In this document: positions 7,445 to 16,075 of the stretch, piece by piece
How positions within the stretch are numbered: the stretch's first letter is position 1
Layout of the letters: each line of letters starts with the position of its first letter
NCBI GenBank assembly: GCA_943331855.1
Contig: CALQNE010000006.1
Coordinates: 1 to 37,801 of the forward strand
Origin: Bordetella parapertussis
GTDB taxonomy: Bacteria; Pseudomonadota; Gammaproteobacteria; Burkholderiales; Burkholderiaceae_B
Length of the DNA stretch: 37,801 nucleotides
Reading direction: 5' to 3'
Made by a program: the position numbers and the translations under genes
Notes under the pieces: model-generated
The model's database searches: none
Told to the model about the DNA's origin: nothing
What the model saw: the letters and a program-made list of their open reading frames with translations, nothing else

Positions 7445-9843
7445 TATTCGTACCTTTCAAATTTACTGACGCCCGGCACCGCAGGGGTCACCGACTCATA
7501 ACCCGGAATGGCTCTACCGATGATTCCCATGGGGTTTTGGCCGAGATTACCAATACCGCCTAGCTCAAGCTGAAAAAATACGGCCGAATTGGTTTGATCA
7601 ACACTGACAACATACCGCTGAAACACCACGCGACTCGACCAACAACAATCGCCTTTATATTCGACACCCAGCACCCCTTGGGTCACCTTAGGCATGGCGA
7701 CCGTCCGCGTCGGATCAATAATACTTTGGGCCTCAATGTGATTAAACGAATAGTCGACACGCCCAACCGTGTACCATTTTTTTGCAATCGGCCATTGGAA
7801 AGCGCCGCTGACCTGATTTTGACCCTGAGGTTGGTAGAGCGCCAGAGCAGGTGGATTAATCTGATAACGATAGGACAGCGACATCATCGCCAAACGCTGT
7901 GGTCTCCATCGGGCGATAATCTGACTACGATCCCACTGATTTGCGTAAGGGTTGTACTGAAAAATTGCGGACGTGCTGAGCTTATCCGTCAACGCGGCGC
8001 TAGTGCCGATTAGAAACTCAGACTTTGTGTTGGTGCGTGGCACTTCAAACGGCAACGTCACTTGTTGATCTTCAAAGTAGAAACGCTGAGCGACGCCAAA
8101 ACTAAATCGCTCGAAGCCCGTATCCTGATCCATCCAACGTGTAGTCAGTGCAACCGTTGCCTGGTTGGCATTTGCGATACGGTCCCAACCACCCGCATAG
8201 ATATTTTCTTGGAATGCCTGAGAGAAGTTAAAGTCGGCCAGCGTCGTGTCATAGACTGGAAACTGTGACTGGTCACGATAAGGCACTCTTAAATAATAGG
8301 CGCGCGGCTCAAGTGTCTGGGTTGCCGGCTTGCCGAAAAAAGTCGTCTCGCGATCAAAGGTCATGCCAGAGTCAACTGACATAATCGGTAGCACCCGCGA
8401 GTTTGAGGCCTGGCCATAACCGTACCAGTTCTCAAGCCCATACCAATCGGTTTGGTACTGCATCGCGCTGAGGGCAACCTTGGGTGTGATATACCAACCG
8501 GGTCGCACGATTGGGTAGGCTATTGACGAATATGACGCGGCGCGTGAACCATCCGGCTTATAACGCAGAGAACCACCCGGACCGTACGCAAACCGGTTGT
8601 CAAGCGGCATTTCAAACCGGGTAATCGTATTTTGAGACTGAATGTCAAAGCCGCTTAAGTCAAAGCGCGCGCCGTTGGCCATCAACTCAGGTACTTTGTT
8701 ATAAATCGGCGCAACCGCGGTGCCAGGTGGCCGCAAGGTCTGATACGTCTGCACCTGCGCACTCGTTTGCCAGAACTCGTTGGCCCAGCCAGCCCCCGCC
8801 ATTCGCGGTAGATAGGTCGTGGTCGACTGATTGACTGCAATCGTCGCGAAGTCATTGAAATAGTTGTCGTCAGACACACCACTTACGTTGTAGCCTGCAA
8901 AAAAACCCTTTCCAAGCGATTGAAAGTGATTGGCGGTATACATCCAGCGGTCGGTACCCGTTTGAATATCGCGGTTCAAGTAGGTTCCAGCCATCATGCC
9001 TGAGTATCTTTCGCCCATATAGCGAAACTCATCCCCAATCTGCAAGCCGCGTTTGGACATCGCGCGTAACTGCGCCGTCATGTCCATGTTGGGGGCGATA
9101 TTAAAATAATAAGGCTGTGTGTAATCAACACCCGTTTTACTCGTTGCACCAAAGGTGGGCAATAAAAAGCCTGACTTACGCTCTTTTTTAAGTGGAAACG
9201 ACAAATAAGGCGAGGCAAGAATCGGTACATCTTTGAAATACAGCACGCCGTTACGCGCAACCCCTTCGTTTTCCAGAAAGTCGAGATCGAGCTTTTCGGT
9301 TTCGATATACCAAGAAGGCTGTGGGCACGGGCAACCGCTGTAGGTCACGTCAGTCAGGCTCATCTGATTTTTATTGTAGACATCGGCCCACGAGCCCACG
9401 CCGGCACCGCCGTTATCAAGCCAGAAGTTGGGTTGATCGACGGTTGCCGTGCCATCATCAGCTTTGTACAAAATACCCGTACCGCTGATCACATTACCGT
9501 CGCGAATCAAACGGGCATTGATCTGGGCATCCATCACGCCCGTGCCTTTGTTGTAATCAATGATGTTGGCTTTCAAGACGCCGTCTTGCCGTCTGACGAC
9601 CGAAGCGCCCTTCATTTTGAGATTATTTTGGCTATCGCCATGCAACTCGGCGGCTTCGATAAACATGGGCATGGTCTTGTCAGACGGCATCCCTTGGCTA
9701 AGACGAGGCGATACTTTAAGCCCGGGCATCAACAGCCCGTCGGCGGTCAGCGTGGCCTGTGCGCTTGGCGAAGGCGCACCCGGCGTCTGCGCCAGCGCGA
9801 CACTCAAACCTGACAGGAGCAACAACCAACAAAAAATACGCAC
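7444..9843 (-). CDS. lptD: LPS-assembly protein LptD
   Basis: Outer-membrane beta-barrel that, with LptE, inserts LPS into the outer leaflet. An N-terminal signal (VRIFCWLLLLSGLSVALAQ) is followed by the OstA-like beta-jellyroll (AELHGDSQNNLKMKGASVVR through LENEGVARNGVLYFKDVPIL) and a long barrel. The cysteines expected for the LptD disulfides are a CPC pair after TYSG and a CC pair in YKGDCCWSSRVVF. I chose the GTG at 9843 because it begins exactly at a canonical signal peptide and has AGGTGA ten bases upstream. An in-frame GTG at 9915 would add 24 unlikely residues, lacks a ribosome site and would nearly abut the candidate promoter. About 799 residues, normal size. Confidence 0.95.
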   Translation of the reverse strand: MRIFCWLLLLSGLSVALAQTPGAPSPSAQATLTADGLLMPGLKVSPRLSQGMPSDKTMPMFIEAAELHGDSQNNLKMKGASVVRRQDGVLKANIIDYNKGTGVMDAQINARLIRDGNVISGTGILYKADDGTATVDQPNFWLDNGGAGVGSWADVYNKNQMSLTDVTYSGCPCPQPSWYIETEKLDLDFLENEGVARNGVLYFKDVPILASPYLSFPLKKERKSGFLLPTFGATSKTGVDYTQPYYFNIAPNMDMTAQLRAMSKRGLQIGDEFRYMGERYSGMMAGTYLNRDIQTGTDRWMYTANHFQSLGKGFFAGYNVSGVSDDNYFNDFATIAVNQSTTTYLPRMAGAGWANEFWQTSAQVQTYQTLRPPGTAVAPIYNKVPELMANGARFDLSGFDIQSQNTITRFEMPLDNRFAYGPGGSLRYKPDGSRAASYSSIAYPIVRPGWYITPKVALSAMQYQTDWYGLENWYGYGQASNSRVLPIMSVDSGMTFDRETTFFGKPATQTLEPRAYYLRVPYRDQSQFPVYDTTLADFNFSQAFQENIYAGGWDRIANANQATVALTTRWMDQDTGFERFSFGVAQRFYFEDQQVTLPFEVPRTNTKSEFLIGTSAALTDKLSTSAIFQYNPYANQWDRSQIIARWRPQRLAMMSLSYRYQINPPALALYQPQGQNQVSGAFQWPIAKKWYTVGRVDYSFNHIEAQSIIDPTRTVAMPKVTQGVLGVEYKGDCCWSSRVVFQRYVVSVDQTNSAVFFQLELGGIGNLGQNPMGIIGRAIPGYESVTPAVPGVSKFERYE

Positions 9844-9926
9844 GTTCGAGAAAATCACCTGGATCGATACAGCAAGAGGCAAGCGTGCCCAAGCGCCTTT
9901 TAAGATAAAAGGCACCGACAGCCAGT

Positions 9927-9932
9927 ATTATA
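9927..9932 (-). promoter_or_regulatory. Candidate -10 box for the lptD-surA-rsmA unit
   Basis: On the minus strand these six bases read TATAAT, a perfect sigma70 -10 hexamer, inside the lptD/amgK divergent gap. It would place transcription start near 9920, leaving a leader of about 77 bases before the GTG at 9843. No convincing -35 hexamer is seen 16-18 bases upstream, so activity may depend on an activator or another sigma factor (inference). Confidence 0.35.
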
Positions 9933-10000
9933 GAGAAGAGGCGCGTATTTGCCTCAGGTTTAGCACCGATTTTCCCCTTGTCCGCACGAATCACTTTTCC

Positions 10001-11050
10001 ATGAATCCATCTACACACGCGACAGATCCAAGAATGTCTTTATTGCTCAAGTGGTTAGCCACCCTTGACCCGACAATTGGACTGAAAATCGACTCTCTGG
10101 CACCCGCCTCGAGTGATGCAAGTTTCAGACGTTATTTCCGAATAGAGGCGCATTCGAGCACGCTGATCCTGATGGACGCCCCGCCCCCCCAGGAAAACTG
10201 CCAACCCTTTGTTGACGTGGCGGCTCGACTTGCAGCCGTCAAGCTCAATGTGCCCCAAATCCTGGCTCAGGATTTACAACAGGGATTTTTGTTACTTTCG
10301 GACCTGGGACCCACAACGTATTACGCCAAGATTCAACAGGGGTTGCCAGATTCCGAGTTACAAGCGCTTTATCGTGATGCCCTCGGAGCCCTCGTGACGC
10401 TACAAACAGCCAATCACGCCGGGTTACCACTTTACGATGCTAAACGTCTAAAAATCGAGCTCGGCCTGTTCGTCGAATGGTATGTGGCGGTACATTGCAA
10501 GATCACCCTCGACGCCGCCGTTTTGCAGCAGCTTGACCAGGTTTTTGACCTGTTAGTCGAGCGCAACGCTGCGCAACCCATCGTACTGGTTCATCGGGAT
10601 TTTCACTCGCCGAACCTGATGCTCAGTGAACGGCCCGAACACGGCGCCAACCCTGGCGTGCTTGATTTTCAAGATGCCGTGGCGGGCCCAATTACCTACG
10701 ATCTTGCCTCTCTGGTTGTCGATGCGCGCACCACCTGGGAGGAGCCTCAGCAAATCGACTGGGCCATCCGCTACTGGGAACTCGCACGCAAACAGGGCCT
10801 GCCCGTGCCAGCTGATTTTGCCGATTTTCATCGCGACTACGAGTGGATGGGCTTACAGCGCAACCTACGGATTTTGGGCGTATTTGCCCGACTCAATCAC
10901 CGCGACGGCAAAGCAGCCTATTTGGCACATATGCCCCGCGTCAACCAATACGTGCGTCAAGTGGCGGCGCGCTACATCGCTTTCAAACCCTTGTTGCGGG
11001 TGCTTGATCAGCTCGATCAGATACAGACTAAAGTGGGCTACACCTTCTGA
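10001..11050 (+). CDS. amgK: N-acetylmuramate/N-acetylglucosamine kinase
   Basis: Anomeric sugar kinase of the aminoglycoside-phosphotransferase fold that phosphorylates recovered MurNAc (and GlcNAc) at C1. It begins the peptidoglycan-recycling bypass to UDP-MurNAc that confers intrinsic fosfomycin tolerance in pseudomonads. The catalytic loop HRDFHSPNLML has His198 and Asp200, and the metal-binding block LDFQDAVAGPITYDLASL has Asp222. The N-terminal SSDASFRRYFRI is characteristic of AmgK. Length is 349 residues from the ATG at 10001; an ATG at 10034 (338 residues) is an alternative, and neither has a strong ribosome site. The stop overlaps the murU start (TGATG). The divergent lptD neighbour matches pseudomonad and Burkholderiales order. 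Confidence 0.93.
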   Translation: MNPSTHATDPRMSLLLKWLATLDPTIGLKIDSLAPASSDASFRRYFRIEAHSSTLILMDAPPPQENCQPFVDVAARLAAVKLNVPQILAQDLQQGFLLLSDLGPTTYYAKIQQGLPDSELQALYRDALGALVTLQTANHAGLPLYDAKRLKIELGLFVEWYVAVHCKITLDAAVLQQLDQVFDLLVERNAAQPIVLVHRDFHSPNLMLSERPEHGANPGVLDFQDAVAGPITYDLASLVVDARTTWEEPQQIDWAIRYWELARKQGLPVPADFADFHRDYEWMGLQRNLRILGVFARLNHRDGKAAYLAHMPRVNQYVRQVAARYIAFKPLLRVLDQLDQIQTKVGYTF

Positions 11051-11763
11051 TGCGTGCGATGATTTTGGCCGCAGGACGCGGCGAACGCATGCGTCCTCTC
11101 ACCGATCAGATGCCAAAGCCTTTGATTCCAGTCGCCGGCAAACCCCTGATTCAATGGCATCTTGAAAAGCTGGCTCAAGCAGGGATTCGAGACGTGGTGA
11201 TTAATCATGCCTGGCTTGGAAATATGCTCGAAGAAGCATTGGGTTCGGGGCAGCAATTTGGCTTGCGTATTCAATACTCTGCCGAACCCATCGCGCTTGA
11301 AACTGCGGGTGGGATTGCGACCGCTTTACCGCTTTTAGGCGAACACCCTTTTCTGGTTTTGAACGGTGACATCTGGTGCGATTGGGATCCGGCTCAGGCA
11401 GTCCAACTAGCGCAGCAACTGGCACTGCGCCACTGCCTTGCGTGGCTGTTAATGGTGCCAAATCCAGCGCAACATCCTCAAGGTGATTTTTTGCTCGGCA
11501 CAGACGGCCTAGTACATGATCAACTCAGTCAGTCACCTGGCGGGGTCAAGCATACCTTTGCCGGGATTGGTCTGTATCACCCGAAACTCTTTGCACAAAT
11601 ACCTGCGCACCAGCCCGCTAAATTGGCACCACTTTTGCGCCAAGCCATGGCGCATGACGCAGTGCTAGGGTCGTTGCATCAAACAGAGTGGATTGATGTC
11701 GGCACCCCCGAACGCTTAGCTGCGCTCGAAGGTAAAATGGCCACGAGGCATCAAACGAAGTAA
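11050..11763 (+). CDS. murU: N-acetylmuramate alpha-1-phosphate uridylyltransferase
   Basis: Sugar-nucleotidyltransferase that converts MurNAc-1-phosphate and UTP to UDP-MurNAc, using the AmgK product and bypassing MurA/MurB. The protein has 237 residues. The nucleotide-binding signature runs from residue 5 (ILAAGRGERMRPLTDQMPKP) and includes the catalytic Arg and Lys. Further marks are ETAGGIATALPLLGE, LNGDIWCDWD with the metal-binding Asp, and a C-terminal EWIDVGTPERLAALE. The start overlaps amgK by one base, so the two enzymes are translationally coupled. Generic glucose-1-phosphate nucleotidyltransferase is the alternative name, but the amgK context settles it. Confidence 0.93.
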   Translation: MRAMILAAGRGERMRPLTDQMPKPLIPVAGKPLIQWHLEKLAQAGIRDVVINHAWLGNMLEEALGSGQQFGLRIQYSAEPIALETAGGIATALPLLGEHPFLVLNGDIWCDWDPAQAVQLAQQLALRHCLAWLLMVPNPAQHPQGDFLLGTDGLVHDQLSQSPGGVKHTFAGIGLYHPKLFAQIPAHQPAKLAPLLRQAMAHDAVLGSLHQTEWIDVGTPERLAALEGKMATRHQTK

Positions 11764-11781
11764 AACGGCATTAAGGATTTT

Positions 11782-12510
11782 ATGGTTATTCGCATTCAAC
11801 CCAAGCGGGCAGTTTTTAAACCAGCGCCCTATGACACGCGGCGGCGCACGCGCAGGCTGCCGAGTTGGCTCATTCTGTTAATGCTTGGCGTGTTTGCCGG
11901 CGCGGGTGGCGTACTCATCCTACAAACCAGCTACGGCCCAAAGCATCTCACAACCACTGAAGCACAAAAACTAACCGAAGAGCTCAGCAGCGCCACGCTC
12001 GAGCGATTGCGCTTGCAAACCAAACTTGACGAGCAGGCCCGGCAGCTCGCAGTTGCGCAGGACGAAAGCCAAAAACTTAACGGCACACTCAAAGAAGAGC
12101 TCGACGGCCTCAAAGCCCTGGTCGAACCCCTCAAAGAGCAGCTCAATCTCTTTGCGCAAACATTACCCTTCGATGCCCGCTTTGGCCCAACGGGCATCAG
12201 CACCGCTCAGTTTATTCAAGGCAAGGGCACGACCAAACTCACCTACTTATTATGGTTGTTACAAGAAAAACCAGATCGGCCTGAATTCGAGGGCTTGCTT
12301 GAACTCAGCTTTGAAGGCACCTACGCCGATGGGCGCAACGAGGTCGTCACCCTACCACGTAGTCGCGTGAAATTTGGACACTACCTTCACGTCACAGGCC
12401 ATACCGATTTTCCTGCAGGCTTCACAGCACGCCGCGCCAACACGCGCCTGTTTGATCTCGATGGAAAACGGCAAGTCACCTGGCGCGTCTTTCCAATCAC
12501 AATCAAATAA
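11782..12510 (+). CDS. Membrane-anchored coiled-coil protein (DUF6776-like)
   Basis: Uncharacterised protein of 242 residues. A basic N-terminus (RRRTRRLPSW, about 20-30) precedes one transmembrane helix (LILLMLGVFAGAGGVLIL, about 31-48). A coiled coil follows (about 58-125, with heptad-like LTEELSSATLERLRLQTKL and LKEELDGLKALVEPLKEQL), then a compact C-terminal domain (about 130-242, FDARFGPTGISTAQF through GKRQVTWRVFPITIK). The topology suggests an inner-membrane anchor with a periplasmic coiled coil and a beta-rich end. It resembles the DUF6776 proteins of betaproteobacteria, an assignment made from memory. It follows murU by 18 bases with AAGGA before the ATG, so it is probably co-transcribed. 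Role unknown; an envelope function is an inference from context. Confidence 0.82.
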   Translation: MVIRIQPKRAVFKPAPYDTRRRTRRLPSWLILLMLGVFAGAGGVLILQTSYGPKHLTTTEAQKLTEELSSATLERLRLQTKLDEQARQLAVAQDESQKLNGTLKEELDGLKALVEPLKEQLNLFAQTLPFDARFGPTGISTAQFIQGKGTTKLTYLLWLLQEKPDRPEFEGLLELSFEGTYADGRNEVVTLPRSRVKFGHYLHVTGHTDFPAGFTARRANTRLFDLDGKRQVTWRVFPITIK

Positions 12511-12540
12511 TACGGCTAGATCCCAACACGTCAGGGCTGG

Positions 12541-13296
12541 CTAGATAGCGGTCCAACCCCCGTCTACCATCAGCGCAGATCCGGTCACCATGGCTGAGGC
12601 ATCACTCGCTAAAAAAACGACCGCCCCCATCATGTCTTGCGGCTGTCCGACGCGCCCTAACGCAATTTTTGACACCACAAAATCCCTGAAGGCCAGGTCA
12701 GCAAGCATGGGGCGCGTCAAATCGGTTTCGACAAACGTCGGACACAACGTGTTCACACGAATTCCCGCTGCACCAAGCTCCCAAGCCAAGGCTTTGGTCA
12801 TGCCCTCAATGGCATGTTTGCTGGCGCAATACACGGTGCGCTTAGGCCCGCCGACATGACCCATTTGAGAAGAAATATTAATCAGACTGCCGGTCAACCC
12901 TGCCGCGAGCAAGCCCTTGACAACGGCGCGGGTCACATAAAACGTGGCGCTGACATTCAGCGCCATCACAGCATCCAAATCTGCATCTTGCATCTCAGTC
13001 AATAGCGTGGGGCGATTGGTGCCCGCGTTATTCACTAAGATTTGAAAGGGTCCCAAGCGCGCAACGCCTTCGCTGACGGCTGCTGAGTGCGTCACGTCGA
13101 TCACCCAGGGCGTCGCCCGGCCGCCCGCTTGACGTACCCGCTCGCAAACTGCCTCTACCTCATCGCTATTTCGTGCGGCGACGACGACCTCAGCTCCGGC
13201 CTCGGCCAATGCGAATACGGCGGCCTGCCCAATTCCGCGACTCCCTCCTGTGACCAACGCCCGTCGACCATCCAGACGAAAACTCGGTGTTTGCAA
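12541..13296 (-). CDS. SDR family oxidoreductase
   Basis: Classical short-chain dehydrogenase, 251 residues, cytoplasmic. The nucleotide-binding motif TGGSRGIG is near residue 16, NNAGTN is the stabilising NNAG element, and the catalytic set is intact: Ser in NISSQMGHVGG, then Tyr and Lys in YCASK. DGGWTAI at the C-terminus is typical. The TTG start at 13296 is chosen because GGGAG lies six bases upstream and the length then matches the family; an in-frame ATG at 13335 would add 13 residues. It is convergent with the coiled-coil gene and divergent from the glycosyltransferase cluster. The Arg in VAARN after the second strand suggests NADP preference, but the substrate is not readable. Confidence 0.92.
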   Translation of the reverse strand: MQTPSFRLDGRRALVTGGSRGIGQAAVFALAEAGAEVVVAARNSDEVEAVCERVRQAGGRATPWVIDVTHSAAVSEGVARLGPFQILVNNAGTNRPTLLTEMQDADLDAVMALNVSATFYVTRAVVKGLLAAGLTGSLINISSQMGHVGGPKRTVYCASKHAIEGMTKALAWELGAAGIRVNTLCPTFVETDLTRPMLADLAFRDFVVSKIALGRVGQPQDMMGAVVFLASDASAMVTGSALMVDGGWTAI

Positions 13297-13442
13297 TTTA
13301 TTCTCCCGATTAGGTATTGAATGCCACGTCGACATCACGGTGGGCCGAAAGTGTCCAACGCGCTCGATTATGCAACGCGTACAAGGGCAACCGCAACGTC
13401 TTGCCGCCCGTTTATACTCCAAGCACCCCTGAGGATGCCGGA

Positions 13443-15005
13443 TTGCACCTATTTACTTCTGCTGCAGCACGTTTTCGCGCGTCGACCCTGCCGCAACGCT
13501 TCTTTGCGCTTCTTACGCTGGGCCTCTTACTCCATCTCGCTTTTGGCAGTTTACTGACGCTTTCCGTCGACGAAGCACACTACGCTTTATACGCAGAAAA
13601 AATCGCACTCAGTTATTTTGATCATCCGCCTTTAGTGGGCTGGGTGCAGTGGCCGTTGGTCGCGCTCGGTGTGCCCGACGCCGTACTGCGCCTGATTCCT
13701 CAGGCCTTGTGGCTCGCCGCCTGCCTACTTGCCCGCAACATCGCCCGCGAACTACCTTCGCGCATCCCTGAATGGCCAAGCGACCCATACAGCAAAGACG
13801 TGGCCGGACTGTGGGCCATCGCACTCGTGCTATTGGCGCCCCTGCTACACGTCTTAGGCGTGGGCCTGCTGCCCGACACCTTGTTAATGGTGCTGACGCT
13901 GTTGTTGATGCAAGTCACACTCAAACTGACCCAACCGATCCCCGTAAAAGCGACCAGGCCCTCCGATCTGCATATGTGGCTCGCACTGGGCGTGTTACTG
14001 GGCCTCGCCGGCCTCTCAAAGTACACGGCTATTTTGCCGGCGGCGGCTGTGATCCTGAGCTTAGTGGGTGCTCGAAAACTGAAGTGGCTGCGCTCTCCTG
14101 GGCCTTGGCTTGCTCTGATCATCGCGCTCGGGCTCGTCTCACCGGTGTTTTACTGGAATGCACACCACGAATGGATCTCGTTCGTCTATCAACTGAAGCA
14201 CGGCAGCGGTGGCCAATGGCAGGCACGCAGACTACTTGGCTTTATTGGTTTACAACTGGTGACCTATGGCCCCTTGTTATTTTTAGGCGGCTATCTCGTT
14301 GTGCGCCAAGTCGTGACGCGCCGCAATTGGCAAGCACTTTGTTTGCTTTCGTTCTTTTTAATCCCCTTTTTAGTGACGGCTGGACTTTCTGGCGGTGGGG
14401 GAAGTTTGCCGCACTGGACAGCCCCAGCCTGGCTGGCACTCATTCCTTTCTGTGCCAACGCGCTCGCGGCACACTGGCGCGCTGGCAAACATCAGTGGAT
14501 CATCGCCTTTGTGCGGACCCAGGCCGTTATCTGCCTGCTGGCCTTTACGGCTTTATTTTTTGTTGGAATTCCAGGAATCAGTCAACAGCATGCCTGGGGC
14601 AAAAAGAACCCGCTAGCCGACTTATGGGGCTGGGATCAGGCAGGCGCACGCGCGCGCGACTGGTCAAAAAGCCTGAATATTGCGTCAATTTCAGTCAGAA
14701 ACTGGACACTCGCTAGCCGCATGGCTTGGTACGCTCGCCCGCTAGACGTTGTCGTGCTCGATTCGCGCTTTGACCAGTTCGACCTGTGGTTTGGTCAGAT
14801 TCCAACAGGACAGGACAGTATTTTTGTAAACTGGTCACAAATGTCCTTTGATTTACCCACGCAACCAGGCGGTTTTGAGTCGTGCACGCGGGTTGAACAA
14901 CTGAATATCGAGCGGCTAGGTCGACTGGTGTCTGACTTTAGCTTTTATCACTGCCGTAACTGGGGGGGTGCGCAAGCGCCCACTCACTCAGGTCAACAGA
15001 ATTGA
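13443..15005 (+). CDS. Glycosyltransferase family 39 / ArnT-like integral membrane protein
   Basis: Polytopic GT-C glycosyltransferase, about 520 residues, which would move a sugar from a polyprenyl-phosphate donor to a lipid or glycan on the periplasmic face. The first periplasmic loop holds LSVDEAHYALYAE, with Asp43-Glu44 in the catalytic position of the PMT/ArnT family, followed by YFDHPPLVGWVQ, also typical. About ten further hydrophobic segments follow, then a soluble C-terminal stretch (from about residue 385). The TTG at 13443 was chosen because GAGG is eight bases upstream; extending to 13317 would add unconserved residues. TATACT at 13413-13418 may be a -10 box. It heads a four-gene cluster. 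The sugar and acceptor are unknown. Confidence 0.85.
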   Translation: MHLFTSAAARFRASTLPQRFFALLTLGLLLHLAFGSLLTLSVDEAHYALYAEKIALSYFDHPPLVGWVQWPLVALGVPDAVLRLIPQALWLAACLLARNIARELPSRIPEWPSDPYSKDVAGLWAIALVLLAPLLHVLGVGLLPDTLLMVLTLLLMQVTLKLTQPIPVKATRPSDLHMWLALGVLLGLAGLSKYTAILPAAAVILSLVGARKLKWLRSPGPWLALIIALGLVSPVFYWNAHHEWISFVYQLKHGSGGQWQARRLLGFIGLQLVTYGPLLFLGGYLVVRQVVTRRNWQALCLLSFFLIPFLVTAGLSGGGGSLPHWTAPAWLALIPFCANALAAHWRAGKHQWIIAFVRTQAVICLLAFTALFFVGIPGISQQHAWGKKNPLADLWGWDQAGARARDWSKSLNIASISVRNWTLASRMAWYARPLDVVVLDSRFDQFDLWFGQIPTGQDSIFVNWSQMSFDLPTQPGGFESCTRVEQLNIERLGRLVSDFSFYHCRNWGGAQAPTHSGQQN

Positions 15006-16063
15006 AAAATACTCTAAAGTCGCTTTGGCCATATTTGCGGGTCGTGTTGTCACTGCTACTGTTATGGTTGGCCGCGCGCAACATCGACTGGCAGGCCCTC
15101 AGCTCAACAAAAATCGAGATTCAGCCACTTTGGTTCGTACTCGCGCTGGCTTTACTCATTTCGGCCAACCTGTTGGCCGTCGTTCGTTGGGGATGGCTAT
15201 TACGCAGTCTGGGCTTGTATCGCCCCGTTTCTGATTACATCACTCTTTATTTTGCCGGTGGTCTGATTAATCAAGGCTTGCCCAGCACGATCGGCGGTGA
15301 CAGCTACCGCGCCGTCGAAGCAAGCAGGCTCGCCAAACAAAATGAAGCGGTGCAATCTGAACCAACACTTGCCCAAGAACTGCATGAGCCTATCGACTTA
15401 CAACACGCACCACCGCGCTTGCGCCTTGGATTTTTAAGTGTCGCACTCGATCGTGGTCTAGGCCTGGTTGGCAACAATATATTGGGCGCCCTTGGCTTAC
15501 TTTTAAGCGGCACCATGATTGCGCCCTGGGGCCCAACGCTGGGCGCGTGGGTGCTAGGCGCGATGCTCGGAGGTGCCGCGGTGGGCGCTGCATTACTTAA
15601 ACTGCAACGCACGCGCGGCCTCATTCAAGCCCTGCTCAGCAAACTCGGCATGAGCAACGCACTCAAAGGCATTGATACCGCCTTCGGTTGGCCCCAGGTC
15701 GCCATACAACTCAGTATCTCCGTTGCCACGCACACGATCGCCTTGTGTGCGTTTTGGTTTTGCCTGCGCGCCTTCGGTGTCTACGCGCCCTTTGCTGCGT
15801 TGATGGTTGGTCTTCCGGCTCTGGGCTTGCTGATGATGTTACCCATTAGCATCTCAGGCTGGGGATTGCGTGAAGCGACACTCTCGGCTGCACTGACACT
15901 GTGGGGGGTCGATAGTGGCGTGACCGTCTTGGCGGCCGTTAGTTTTGGGATTGTGACTCTGGCCACTTACCTTCCAGGTGCATTCTCGCTACTGCGCCGC
16001 CGTCGAAGTGACGCCTCGAGCAAACCTGCCCATGCAAACCCCTCAAACTCTTTTACGCGTTAA
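15002..16063 (+). CDS. Lysylphosphatidylglycerol synthase TM-domain / flippase-like membrane protein
   Basis: Integral membrane protein of 353 residues belonging to the MprF-type flippase-like family (UPF0104). Hydrophobic helices span most of the length. The family motif GGLINQGLPSTIGGDSYRA is near residue 85, and SISGWGLREATLSAAL is near residue 282. It lacks the soluble aminoacyl-transfer domain of MprF, so it would not itself make lysyl-PG. Members in glycan loci are thought to handle lipid-linked intermediates, but this is not established. TTG at 15002 overlaps the previous TGA (TTGA), so it is translationally coupled. Residues 113-137 form a charged loop between helices. Confidence 0.86.
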   Translation: MKNTLKSLWPYLRVVLSLLLLWLAARNIDWQALSSTKIEIQPLWFVLALALLISANLLAVVRWGWLLRSLGLYRPVSDYITLYFAGGLINQGLPSTIGGDSYRAVEASRLAKQNEAVQSEPTLAQELHEPIDLQHAPPRLRLGFLSVALDRGLGLVGNNILGALGLLLSGTMIAPWGPTLGAWVLGAMLGGAAVGAALLKLQRTRGLIQALLSKLGMSNALKGIDTAFGWPQVAIQLSISVATHTIALCAFWFCLRAFGVYAPFAALMVGLPALGLLMMLPISISGWGLREATLSAALTLWGVDSGVTVLAAVSFGIVTLATYLPGAFSLLRRRRSDASSKPAHANPSNSFTR

Positions 16064-16075
16064 GCGCCGGTCATC

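Noticed and set aside
13772..14716. 314-codon open frame inside the GT39 gene, same strand, other frame
   Set aside because: Composition is Arg/Thr/Ser-rich without hydrophobic or domain structure, and the overlapping GT39 frame has clear membrane segments and the DEAHY motif.
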